Source: Bradyrhizobium sp. WSM1417 (GTDB taxonomy: Bacteria; Pseudomonadota; Alphaproteobacteria; Rhizobiales; Xanthobacteraceae). Taken from it: a stretch of DNA of 64,000 nucleotides. The stretch covers positions 7,427,831 to 7,491,830 of the forward strand of contig NZ_KI911783.1 of assembly GCF_000515415.1 (NCBI RefSeq), read 5' to 3'. Both the position numbers and the translations under genes were made by a program. The first letter of the stretch is position 1; the number at the start of each line of letters is the position of its first letter. Shown here piece after piece: positions 8,475 to 16,448 of this stretch. The notes below the pieces were generated by a model, which did not search any database, was not told where the DNA came from, and was given only the letters and a program-made list of their open reading frames with translations.

Positions 8475-9242
8475 CTATTTCGGCGTCTGCAGTACGACCC
8501 CGTAGCGGCCGTATATCCGATCGATCGTGCCGTCGCTTCGCAGCCGTTCAAGCGCTCCATCGATGGTGTCGCGCAATGCATCATCCGGGCGGACCATGCC
8601 GACCGCGACGTTCCAGTTGAGATCCGTTAAGGACTCGTCGCGATCCAGGATACGGAATGCCTTGTCCGGATGCGTCAGATTGAAATAACTCGCTGCAGTA
8701 GGTGTGACCGCAGCGGCATCGATCTCATGGTTTGACAAGGCATCGAGGCTGTCGCTCTCGAAGCCGAAAGTCGACGTCGGGACGTGCCGTTGACTGATGA
8801 TCATGGCAGCGACGGAGCCAACCTGCACCCCAACCTTGGTATGCTCGTTGAGGCTCTGGAACGAGGCGAGCGAGCTGGAGGAAGGGACGGCGAGCGCGAC
8901 CCCCGTACGATAGTACGGTTTTGAGATTCTCAAGCGGGTTTCACCCTGCGCTTCGCGGTCGGCAATGACGTCCAGAACAATGTCGCAACCGGCGCTCCGC
9001 ATCTGGTACTGGGTGATAATCCAGTCGAGTCGCAGCGAGACGCCGAGCTCGTGTGCCAGCGCCTGGCCCAATTCGATCTGAAAGCCGGGAGGATCGGCGG
9101 CCTTGCTTGCGAACGGAAGCGAGTTCGGATGGGCGCACAATCCGAGCACGCCGGACGCGCGGACCGCGTCGAGGCTTCGTCCCTGCGCCGGATTCAGCAG
9201 TCCGATCACGGCGCCGACCACAATCGGGAGAACTGTCTTCAT
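8475..9242 (-). CDS. periplasmic binding protein associated with quinoprotein dehydrogenase (XoxJ/MoxJ-like)
   Basis: 255 residues from ATG 9242, giving a signal peptide (KTVLPIVVGAVIGLLNPAQG). The mature protein is a family-3 solute-binding fold with a RASGVLGLCAHPNSLPF opening characteristic of the quinoprotein-dehydrogenase-associated subgroup rather than of amino-acid binders. It is the third gene after the PQQ dehydrogenase and cytochrome c, the order of xoxF-xoxG-xoxJ. XoxJ-like proteins are thought to help activate or load the dehydrogenase in the periplasm. No permease or ATPase accompanies it, consistent with a non-transport role. Confidence 0.8.
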   Translation of the reverse strand: MKTVLPIVVGAVIGLLNPAQGRSLDAVRASGVLGLCAHPNSLPFASKAADPPGFQIELGQALAHELGVSLRLDWIITQYQMRSAGCDIVLDVIADREAQGETRLRISKPYYRTGVALAVPSSSSLASFQSLNEHTKVGVQVGSVAAMIISQRHVPTSTFGFESDSLDALSNHEIDAAAVTPTAASYFNLTHPDKAFRILDRDESLTDLNWNVAVGMVRPDDALRDTIDGALERLRSDGTIDRIYGRYGVVLQTPK

Positions 9243-9276
9243 TCCGTGTCCTCGTATCGACATCGGCCTGGTCGAT

Positions 9277-9642
9277 TCAACCCTCGCGCGGCTTCAGGGC
9301 GCGGATATATTTGACGATCTGGTCGATCTGCGCGTCAGTGAAGGCCCCGCCGAATGCCGGCATCGCACCAGACTTGCCGTTCTTGATGCGGCTGTGCAGA
9401 TAGTCGTCGTCGCGCGGCGAATTCATCAGCTGCGGTCCCTTGCCGGCGGCCCGACCCCCAGCAGAGTGACAAAAGCCGCAAGTCCCTGCGAATAACTGCT
9501 CGACGTCGAGCGTCCCGTTGTCGGGTATGGGAGCGGCAGACTGCGCCTGAACCGGTGCGGCATACAGCAACGAGGCTCCGAGCACCGCCCATAGCAGCGC
9601 GGTGATCTTCTTCAAATGCAAGTTCAAGGTATCCAGCTCCAT
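9277..9642 (-). CDS. class I cytochrome c, electron acceptor of the PQQ dehydrogenase
   Basis: 121 residues from ATG 9642 with a signal peptide (LWAVLGASLLYAAPVQAQ). One haem-binding motif, CGFCH, is at about residue 55, and a downstream Met in SGAMPAFGGAF is the likely sixth ligand. The C-terminal helix IDQIVKYIRALK is typical of small mono-haem cytochromes. Directly between the dehydrogenase and the binding protein on the same strand, it is the natural acceptor of electrons from PQQ (XoxG-like role). It is smaller than many XoxG proteins, so the name is by context. Confidence 0.85.
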   Translation of the reverse strand: MELDTLNLHLKKITALLWAVLGASLLYAAPVQAQSAAPIPDNGTLDVEQLFAGTCGFCHSAGGRAAGKGPQLMNSPRDDDYLHSRIKNGKSGAMPAFGGAFTDAQIDQIVKYIRALKPREG

Positions 9643-9732
9643 ATCCTGAAGCACGATGTCCTGATGAAGCACGCCGCAATTCCGATCTACGGGGAGCAAG
9701 CTTGCGCCTGCTCCCCGGCAATCTGCGATGAT

Positions 9733-11451
9733 CTATTTCAAGCTGAAGACGACAAGCGCCCCGTCATCACGCGGCATGCTCTTGTAGGCGCCGCCGAAGT
9801 TTGGCGCGTATTCGTCCGCCAGCATGCCGCCAAAGCCAGCGACCACGGCAATGTACTGCTTGCCGTTGACGGAATAGCTGACGATGCCGCCCTGGTGGCC
9901 GGTGCCGTTGTTGTGACTCCACAGCTCGGCCCCGGTTTCGGCATCGTAGGCATGAAGGATCCCGCGGGAATCGGGCACGAATACGAGATTGCCCGCGGTC
10001 GACAGCACGCTTCCGAGCGGCGGCTCGGGATAGCGAACCTCCCACTTCTTGGCGCCGGTGATGGGGTCGCGCGCGTCGAGATGTCCATAAATCTCTCCGC
10101 CCGGAGGGGGTACCATCTTGAAATCGGCGCCGATGTTGAGCTGGACCTGGGGCGCTGTGACCGGCGTCGTCTTCTGGACGTCGAGCGTCATGCACCATTC
10201 CTGGCCGATCTTGTAGTACAGGCCGGTCTTCGGGTTGTAGGAGCCGGCGTTCCAGCTGACGCCGCCGCCAATGAAGGGGCACAGCGGCGGCTCGGTGACC
10301 TTCCCGGCGCTGAAGTCGCGACGGCCGATCAAGGCACCCGTCTTGGGATCGATATCCTTGACGAAATTGATGTTCTCAACGAGCCGCCAGACATTCTTCA
10401 CGGCGAGATTGCGGTCATAGACGAAGACGAAACCGCCCTTGTTCGGGTGAACCACGAACTTCTGACCGTCGCGTTCGAGCATCACAAACTCGCCGACCGC
10501 GCTGTCGAAATCCCAGGCATCGTGCGGCAATTCCTGATGATGGAATTTCAGCCTGCCGGTATCGACGTCGAGACCGATCACCGAACTCGTGTAGAGATTG
10601 TCGCCGGGACGCGCGCCTTGCGTCTTGTAATCGGCGCCCGACCAATCGTAGAGCGGCGCCGGGTTTGCGGTGCCCCATAGGATCGTGTTGGTCTCGGAAT
10701 CGTAAGTGCCCGGCATCCAGCCGCCACCCCCGCCGGTGCGCCAGGAATCGTTTCCCCACGTCTTCATGGCCTCGTCGGTGCCGGCGACGGTCAAGAACTC
10801 CCACTTCTTCTTCCCGGTGGTGGCATCCAGGCCGAAGATCGGGCCGCGGCCCGGCCATTCACCGCCTTGCGCTCCGATGATCACCGTACCCTTCGCGTAA
10901 AGCGGTGCACCGGTGAAACCGACCGTGAGCTTCTGCGAGTCGATCAGCCTGGTTTCCCAGAGGACCTTCCCCGACTTCATATCCAGGCCAAGAACCCTGC
11001 CATCCATCGTGCCGACGAAAACCTTGCCCTCGCCGAGCGCTACGCCGCGATTGTAGGGGGAATGGGTCTGACGGGAGATCAGTGCCTCGTCCAGCTCCGG
11101 AAAATGAGACCAGATCACCTCGCCTGTCGCGCCGTTGAGCGCAAAAACCCGGCTGTAAGAACCCGAGTAATAGAGCACGCCATCCGCCACGAGGGGCATC
11201 GATTGCAGGCCGCGGGTCGAGCGTCCTGGAATATGGGTCCAGGCAACGTTCAGATTGCCGATATTGTTTGCATTGATCTGCGCCAGCGGGCTGTAGTGAT
11301 AGGATTTGTATGAACCGTGATAGGTCAGCCAATCGTTCTGACCGCCGTTCTCGATCCGCGCAGTATCCACGGACTGGGCCAAGGCCGACGACACCATCAG
11401 CGTCGCGCCGGCAATAAGAGGTAGACCAGACTTACACCAAGGCTTCTTCAT
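9733..11451 (-). CDS. PQQ-dependent alcohol dehydrogenase with lanthanide-type Asp pair
   Basis: 572 residues with signal peptide (PLIAGATLMVSSALAQ) and a beta-propeller of repeated DAxTGxxxW blades. GGGAGGAAC lies just before the ATG. Metal/PQQ residues by alignment to methanol dehydrogenase: Glu198 in GGEWPGRG, Asn263 in GTANPAP, catalytic Asp314 in LPHDAWDFD, followed by Asp316. An Asp two residues after the catalytic one marks lanthanide-dependent enzymes; calcium enzymes have Ala, Ser or Thr. The usual adjacent Cys-Cys ring before the NRG motif is absent (SPYNRG here). It oxidises a primary alcohol or aldehyde in the periplasm and passes electrons to the adjacent cytochrome. Confidence 0.9.
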   Translation of the reverse strand: MKKPWCKSGLPLIAGATLMVSSALAQSVDTARIENGGQNDWLTYHGSYKSYHYSPLAQINANNIGNLNVAWTHIPGRSTRGLQSMPLVADGVLYYSGSYSRVFALNGATGEVIWSHFPELDEALISRQTHSPYNRGVALGEGKVFVGTMDGRVLGLDMKSGKVLWETRLIDSQKLTVGFTGAPLYAKGTVIIGAQGGEWPGRGPIFGLDATTGKKKWEFLTVAGTDEAMKTWGNDSWRTGGGGGWMPGTYDSETNTILWGTANPAPLYDWSGADYKTQGARPGDNLYTSSVIGLDVDTGRLKFHHQELPHDAWDFDSAVGEFVMLERDGQKFVVHPNKGGFVFVYDRNLAVKNVWRLVENINFVKDIDPKTGALIGRRDFSAGKVTEPPLCPFIGGGVSWNAGSYNPKTGLYYKIGQEWCMTLDVQKTTPVTAPQVQLNIGADFKMVPPPGGEIYGHLDARDPITGAKKWEVRYPEPPLGSVLSTAGNLVFVPDSRGILHAYDAETGAELWSHNNGTGHQGGIVSYSVNGKQYIAVVAGFGGMLADEYAPNFGGAYKSMPRDDGALVVFSLK

Positions 11452-11807
11452 CCGTTCCTCCCGCTTTTATGTTTGTTTAACTTGCGTCTCACAGACGCCA
11501 CCGCGAGGGATGCTGCAGTCCGCTCTCTGTCGGCCTTCTCCATCGCATACGAGCCGCCAACGGCTCTCGATCTCTCTCGGCGGACATCGCCAAAAGGTGC
11601 TACGTTTTTGGACTGGTTGCAGTTGCGCTTATCCTCGCTCCGGCAGCGTACGCCGGATGACGAGGAGCGCAAAGATGGAACACGCGCACGGCGCGAATTT
11701 GACGCGCAGCGCGGATCACAAACGTCAGTTGCGCTGTCCGGTTCGTTGGCCTCGCAGTCTCAGACTGCTGCGGGCGGACGCGATAGCGCCAAGGCCGGAG
11801 GAAGGAT
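11452..11807. other. 356-base intergenic region upstream of the PQQ dehydrogenase operon
   Basis: It separates the end of the TRAP permease gene from the dehydrogenase ATG on the same strand and must hold the operon promoter. The stretch next to the dehydrogenase is AT-richer (around 11465-11485). Short frames on both strands lack ribosome sites and recognisable products. I see no clear terminator or known operator. Confidence 0.5.
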
Positions 11808-13112
11808 TTACCCGTACAGCACGCGCGGGAGGATCGTGACGATGCCGGGCCAGAGCGTCAGCAGCAGCACGAAGCCGACCATGATGAGAAGATAGGGCAT
11901 CGTGACGCGTGCGATGTAGCCGAGGCCGTCGTCGGTCAGGCCCTGGATCACGAACAGATTGAAGCCGACCGGCGGGGTGATCTGGGCCATCTCGACCGCG
12001 AGCACGAGGAAGATGCCGAACCAGATCTCGTCGAAGCCAGCACCCTTCACGATCGGCAGCACGATCGGCAGCGTCATCACGATCATCGAGAAGCCATCGA
12101 GGAAGCAGCCGAGGATCAAATAGAAGATAATCAGCACGACGATCAGCATGAAGGGCGATAGCCCCAAGCCCTTCACGAAGGCGGCGACCGCCTGCGGGAT
12201 GCCCAGGAAGGCCGCGGCGTTGCCGAGGATCGAGGCGCCGAGCACGATCAGCGCGATCATCGAGCAGGTCACGACCGAGCCGATCAGCACGTCGCGCATC
12301 ACCTGCTGCGACATCGAGCCCTGCGCCCAGGCGACCAGCGCCGCGCCGAGCACGCCGACCGCGGCGGCCTCCGACGGCGTCGCCAGCCCGCCATACATCG
12401 AGCCGAGCACGCAGGCGATCAGGAACAGCGCAGGCGCGAGGTCCTTCAGCGCCGCAAAACGTTCGCGCCACGGCACCTGCGAGAGCTTGGCTTCCGTCTC
12501 CGGCACCATGCTGGGGTCGAGGGTCGTGTGCAGCATCACCCACCCCATGAAGGTGGCGGCCAGCAGCAGTCCGGGCAGCACGCCAGCCGTGAACAGTTTC
12601 AGGATCGAGACGTCGCCCAGCACGCCGTAGATGATCATGATGTTGGACGGCGGGATCAAAAAGCCGAGCGTGCCGGCGCCGGCGAGCGAGCCAATCGCGA
12701 TGTCGCGGGAATAGCCGCGGCGTGTGAGCTCGTTCAGCGACATGCGGCCTATCACCTGCGTCGTCGCCGCCGACGAGCCGGAGATCGCCGCGAAGATGGT
12801 GCAGCCGATCACGTTCACATGCAGGAGACGACCCGGCAGAAGCCCCGCCCAGGGCGCGAGCCCCTGGAACAGCGAACGCGACAGACGGGTGCGAAACAGC
12901 AGCTCGCCCATCAGGATGAACAGCGGCAGCGCCAACAGCTCCTGCGTCGTCAAAATGTTCCAGGCGTATTGCGGCAGCAGCTTGTCGAGCGGAATCGAGC
13001 GGAACATCGCCAGCAGCAGCGTCGCGGTGAGCGCAAGCGTCAGGCCGATCCAGACGCCGCAGGCCAGAAGCGCAAACAGGATCGCGAAGAGAGCGACGAC
13101 TTCTATGGTCAT
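11808..13112 (-). CDS. TRAP transporter large permease (DctM family)
   Basis: 434 residues, 12 or so hydrophobic segments covering the whole length, typical of the DctM/TRAP large subunit. Signatures include LLALPLFILMGELLFRTRLS near residue 60 and FLIPPSNIMIIYGVLG around 155-170, plus a C-terminal GFNLFVIQGLT. It forms the sodium-driven channel of a tripartite ATP-independent transporter in the inner membrane. It follows the small subunit and binding protein in order P-Q-M on the minus strand. The neighbouring hydantoinase genes suggest a cyclic amide or related acid as substrate. Confidence 0.93.
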   Translation of the reverse strand: MTIEVVALFAILFALLACGVWIGLTLALTATLLLAMFRSIPLDKLLPQYAWNILTTQELLALPLFILMGELLFRTRLSRSLFQGLAPWAGLLPGRLLHVNVIGCTIFAAISGSSAATTQVIGRMSLNELTRRGYSRDIAIGSLAGAGTLGFLIPPSNIMIIYGVLGDVSILKLFTAGVLPGLLLAATFMGWVMLHTTLDPSMVPETEAKLSQVPWRERFAALKDLAPALFLIACVLGSMYGGLATPSEAAAVGVLGAALVAWAQGSMSQQVMRDVLIGSVVTCSMIALIVLGASILGNAAAFLGIPQAVAAFVKGLGLSPFMLIVVLIIFYLILGCFLDGFSMIVMTLPIVLPIVKGAGFDEIWFGIFLVLAVEMAQITPPVGFNLFVIQGLTDDGLGYIARVTMPYLLIMVGFVLLLTLWPGIVTILPRVLYG

Positions 13113-13146
13113 GGAGTCCGGTGTCCGCTGGCTGGCGCGAGGGCGA

Positions 13147-13740
13147 TCATTCGACGGGCGAGGCCTTCATGCGATGATCCTCCAGCGGCAGGCCGAGCAC
13201 GGCCTGGATCGCGCGCGCCAGGAACTGCAGCGTCAGCAGCAGCATGCCAAAGGCGACGACTCCTTGCGGAAACCACAGCGGGGTATCGCTCGAGGTCGAA
13301 ACCTGGCCGCGCACATAGGCGCCGAAGGCGAACTTCGCCATCGACGAGGTCAGGAAGGCCATGAAGGCGAAGCCCGCGGCGGCCGACAGGATTTCGATCG
13401 CGCGCTGAAACGGAGCGGGAACGTTCTTCAGCAGCAGCACGACACGGATATGGCCGCCGACGCGCAGGGTCATGGCGGCGCCGAAAGTGAAGGACGCCGC
13501 CATCAGATAGGAGGAATACTCCCACGCGATCGAGATTGTGGGCGGAAAGAACGGCAGGAAGTTCGAGAGGAAGCGCGTTGCGACCTCGCACAGCATCAGC
13601 AGCGTCAGCATCAAGAGGCAGCCGCCGCCGATCCAGCCGTCGAGCCGGCCGAGACGGTCGATACCGTCGAGCAGGATGCGCAGCGGCGCCGGCGCCGCCG
13701 CGTTGAGACTTTGGGACGACGCAGGCAAAACATCCGCCAC
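13147..13740 (-). CDS. TRAP transporter small permease (DctQ family)
   Basis: 197 residues starting at a GTG (13738-13740) with AGGA 9 bases upstream. Four membrane segments are evident: LLMLTLLMLCEVATRFLSNF, SSYLMAASFTFGAAMTL, IEILSAAAGFAFMAFLTSSM and FPQGVVAFGMLLLTLQFLAR, the DctQ pattern. It bridges the binding protein and the large permease. The 10-base gap to the binding protein gene and 34 bases to dctM-like show one transcript. Family members diverge strongly in sequence; the topology and position make the call safe. Confidence 0.88.
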   Translation of the reverse strand: MADVLPASSQSLNAAAPAPLRILLDGIDRLGRLDGWIGGGCLLMLTLLMLCEVATRFLSNFLPFFPPTISIAWEYSSYLMAASFTFGAAMTLRVGGHIRVVLLLKNVPAPFQRAIEILSAAAGFAFMAFLTSSMAKFAFGAYVRGQVSTSSDTPLWFPQGVVAFGMLLLTLQFLARAIQAVLGLPLEDHRMKASPVE

Positions 13741-13749
13741 TGCAAGTCC

Positions 13750-14748
13750 TCAGCGCTTCATTTCGGCGAGATAGGCCCGCACCGGCTTGTCGGCCGCCGG
13801 CACGCGCTTGACGAAAGCCTCAAGCTGCGGCGCGGTCTTGGCGCGAATGTCCGTGATCATGGCCTCCGAGACCGGCACCACCTCCATGCCGCCTTCCTTG
13901 AGCCGGTTGAGGCTGTCGACGTCCGCCTTGAGCGAGTTCGCCCAGAAGCCCGGCTCCATCTTGGCGGCAATGCCGGCGACGAGTTGCTGCTGATCGGCGC
14001 TCAGTGCCTTCCAGGAATCGAGGTTGACGGTGAGCATCTGCGACGACCAGACGTGATTGGTCGGGTAAATGTATTTCAGGAATTCCCAGAATTTTCCGTC
14101 GACACCCGACACCGACGAGGTGGAGACGCCGGAGACCGCGCCGGAGGCAAGCGCGGGGATGGTCTCGCCCCAGGGAATCATCACCGGCGCCATGCCGACC
14201 ACGGCCAGCATGTCGACGGCATTCTTGTCGGGCACGCGGATCTTGATGTTCTTCAAGCCGTCGACATCGGCGACCTTGACCTTGAGATGCAGATATTGCG
14301 TCGGCCACGGCACGATGTAGAGGATCTTCTGGTTGTTGCGCGCGGCGACCTTCTCGTATTCGGGCCGCACATATTTGTGCAGCACCTTCAACTCGTCCAT
14401 CGAGCCGCAGAGAAAGGGAATGCTTTCGACGCCCATGAAGGGCTCGTCGCCGACCTGCTGGATATTGAGGACGTCGGCGAGCGGCACCAGGCCGTCGCGC
14501 ACGGCACGCAGATGCTCGGGACCCTTGAAGCCGAGCTGGCCACCGGCCTTCACGGTGATCGCGACCGAGCCGCCGCTCTGCTTCTTCACCTCCTCCGCGA
14601 AGGCAAACGCGTTCTGGGTGTGGAAATTGCCGTCGGGCCATACCGTCGACATGTCCCAGCTCACCGTCGCCGCCCGCGCGCGGGTCGAGATGTGACCGGC
14701 TGCGAGCAGCGTCGCTGCGCCCGCGGTGAAATTCCGTCGCGTGATCAT
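13750..14748 (-). CDS. TRAP transporter substrate-binding protein (DctP family)
   Basis: 332 residues. It opens MITRRNFTAGAATLLAAG, a twin-arginine-type export signal, so it may be folded before export. The DctP fold is shown by FHTQNAFAFAEEVKKQSGG, the RVPDKNAVDMLAVVGMAP core containing the conserved substrate carboxylate-binding Arg, and WGETIPALASGAVSGVSTS. AGGGGC precedes the ATG. It delivers ligand to the adjacent DctQM pair. The gene sits 39 bases downstream of the hydantoinase B gene, indicating co-transcription with catabolic enzymes. Confidence 0.92.
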   Translation of the reverse strand: MITRRNFTAGAATLLAAGHISTRARAATVSWDMSTVWPDGNFHTQNAFAFAEEVKKQSGGSVAITVKAGGQLGFKGPEHLRAVRDGLVPLADVLNIQQVGDEPFMGVESIPFLCGSMDELKVLHKYVRPEYEKVAARNNQKILYIVPWPTQYLHLKVKVADVDGLKNIKIRVPDKNAVDMLAVVGMAPVMIPWGETIPALASGAVSGVSTSSVSGVDGKFWEFLKYIYPTNHVWSSQMLTVNLDSWKALSADQQQLVAGIAAKMEPGFWANSLKADVDSLNRLKEGGMEVVPVSEAMITDIRAKTAPQLEAFVKRVPAADKPVRAYLAEMKR

Positions 14749-14787
14749 GGAGCCCCTCCGTTTGCTACGCGCACGACGCCTGAGGCG

Positions 14788-16446
14788 TCATCGCATATGC
14801 CCATAAACTGCAACCGCGTTGTCGGCAGACACGAGGCCACTTTCGATGTCGTCGTTGACGGCTGTCGGCGCACGCTCCCGGGGATCGCCGATGCCGGCGC
14901 CGCCTGGTGTCAGCACCACCAGCCGGTCGTCCGGCGGCACCTGCTGAAAGCCTTTTCCACGCAGCTTCTTACCGGACTTCAGCCCGACATAGCCGGCCTC
15001 GCCGTTCTTGCCGCCATCGCGACCACGTGGCGGATGATCGATACGGTCGAACGCCGCCAGGATGTCGAACGGCGCATCGACGCCGCTGCTGACCTCGATG
15101 ATCTGGCCGAGGCCGCCGCGGGTGCGCCCTGCCCCGCCGGAATCCGGACGCAGCTCCTTGCGCCAGAAGATCAGCGGCGTCTGCGTCTCCGCGATCTCGA
15201 CCGGCGTGCCGCGCACCCCGCTGGGATAGGCGGTCGCCGACAGCCCGTCCTTCGCGAAGCGCGCGCCGGTGCCGCCATTGGAGGTCACCGCCATGGAGAA
15301 TCCATAATTGCCGCCGGCGCCCGAGCGGGTCTGTCCGCGCACGTTGAGATTCCACAGGCACGAGGTGCCTTCCGCGGGCACGCGCTCGGGAATGATCTGG
15401 CGCAGGCAGCCGAACACGACATCGGGCAGCATCTGACCGATGATGTGACGCGAGGCGACCGGCGCCGGCTTCGGCGCATTGAGGATCGCGCCCGGAGGAG
15501 CCGACACCGTCAGCGGCGAGAGCGAGCCGGCATTGTTCGGCATCTGCGAGGCGACGACGCAGCCGAGACCGAACACCGTGTAGGCGATGGTGTAGGACAG
15601 AGGCACGTTGATGCCGAACCGGGACGCGGCCGAGGTGCCGTCGAAATCCACATGGATGCCTTCGTCCGAGATCGTCAGCGTCGCCTCGAGCGAGACCGGC
15701 GCGTCATAGCCGTCTACCACCATGGTGTTGCGCCAGGTGCCCTTCGGCAGCTTGGCGATCTCGGCCAGCACGGCCTCGCGCGAGCGGTCGCAAATGTAGT
15801 CGCCGAGCGCATCGAGCGAGTCGATGCCGAACTCGGTCATCATCTCGACCAGGCGCTCGCAGCCGACGTCGTTGCAGCCGGCGAGCGAGTAGGTGTCGCC
15901 CTCGGTGTCGATCGGCAGCCGCGTGTTGGTACGGATCATCGCCATCAGCGTCTCGTTGACGACGCCCTGGTCGATCAGCTTCAGCATGGGGATGTAGAGC
16001 CCCTCCATGAACACGTCGGTGGCGTCGGGCCCGAAGCCGATGCCGCCGATGTCCATGAGATGACTGGTGCAGGAAAACAGCGCGACCGGCTTGCCGTCCT
16101 TGAAGCAGGGCGTGGTGACGACGAAATCGTTGAGATGGCCGGTGCCCATCCAGGGATCGTTGGTGATGTAGGCGTCGCCCTCCTTCATCGTCTCGATCGG
16201 AAAGTGGGCGATGAAGTGCTTGACCGATTCCGCCATCGAATTGACATGGCCGGGGGTGCCCGTCACCGCCTGCGCCAGCATCCGTCCCTTGAGGTCGAAC
16301 ACGCCGGCCGAGAGGTCGCCGCATTCGCGCACGATCGGGCTGAAGGCGGTGCGGAGCAGCACCTGCGCCTGCTCCTCGACCACGGCGATCAGTCGGTGCC
16401 ACATGATCTGAAGGTCGATCAGACTCGCGCCGCTTGCCTTGCTCAT
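14788..16446 (-). CDS. hydantoinase B / oxoprolinase family protein
   Basis: 552 residues, full length. It starts with IDLQIMWHRLIAVVEEQAQV and has EGDAYITNDPWMGTGHLNDF, the HyuB hallmark. A glycine-rich central stretch (SGAGGNYGFSMAVTSNGG) and SGGAGRTRGGLGQ follow; the latter is the typical active-site region. With HyuA it makes an ATP-dependent enzyme opening a five-membered cyclic amide (N-methylhydantoin, hydantoin or 5-oxoproline), or a related carboxylase. Two bases separate it from the hyuA-like gene. The TRAP transporter follows in the same operon. Confidence 0.93.
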   Translation of the reverse strand: MSKASGASLIDLQIMWHRLIAVVEEQAQVLLRTAFSPIVRECGDLSAGVFDLKGRMLAQAVTGTPGHVNSMAESVKHFIAHFPIETMKEGDAYITNDPWMGTGHLNDFVVTTPCFKDGKPVALFSCTSHLMDIGGIGFGPDATDVFMEGLYIPMLKLIDQGVVNETLMAMIRTNTRLPIDTEGDTYSLAGCNDVGCERLVEMMTEFGIDSLDALGDYICDRSREAVLAEIAKLPKGTWRNTMVVDGYDAPVSLEATLTISDEGIHVDFDGTSAASRFGINVPLSYTIAYTVFGLGCVVASQMPNNAGSLSPLTVSAPPGAILNAPKPAPVASRHIIGQMLPDVVFGCLRQIIPERVPAEGTSCLWNLNVRGQTRSGAGGNYGFSMAVTSNGGTGARFAKDGLSATAYPSGVRGTPVEIAETQTPLIFWRKELRPDSGGAGRTRGGLGQIIEVSSGVDAPFDILAAFDRIDHPPRGRDGGKNGEAGYVGLKSGKKLRGKGFQQVPPDDRLVVLTPGGAGIGDPRERAPTAVNDDIESGLVSADNAVAVYGHMR

Positions 16447-16448
16447 GA

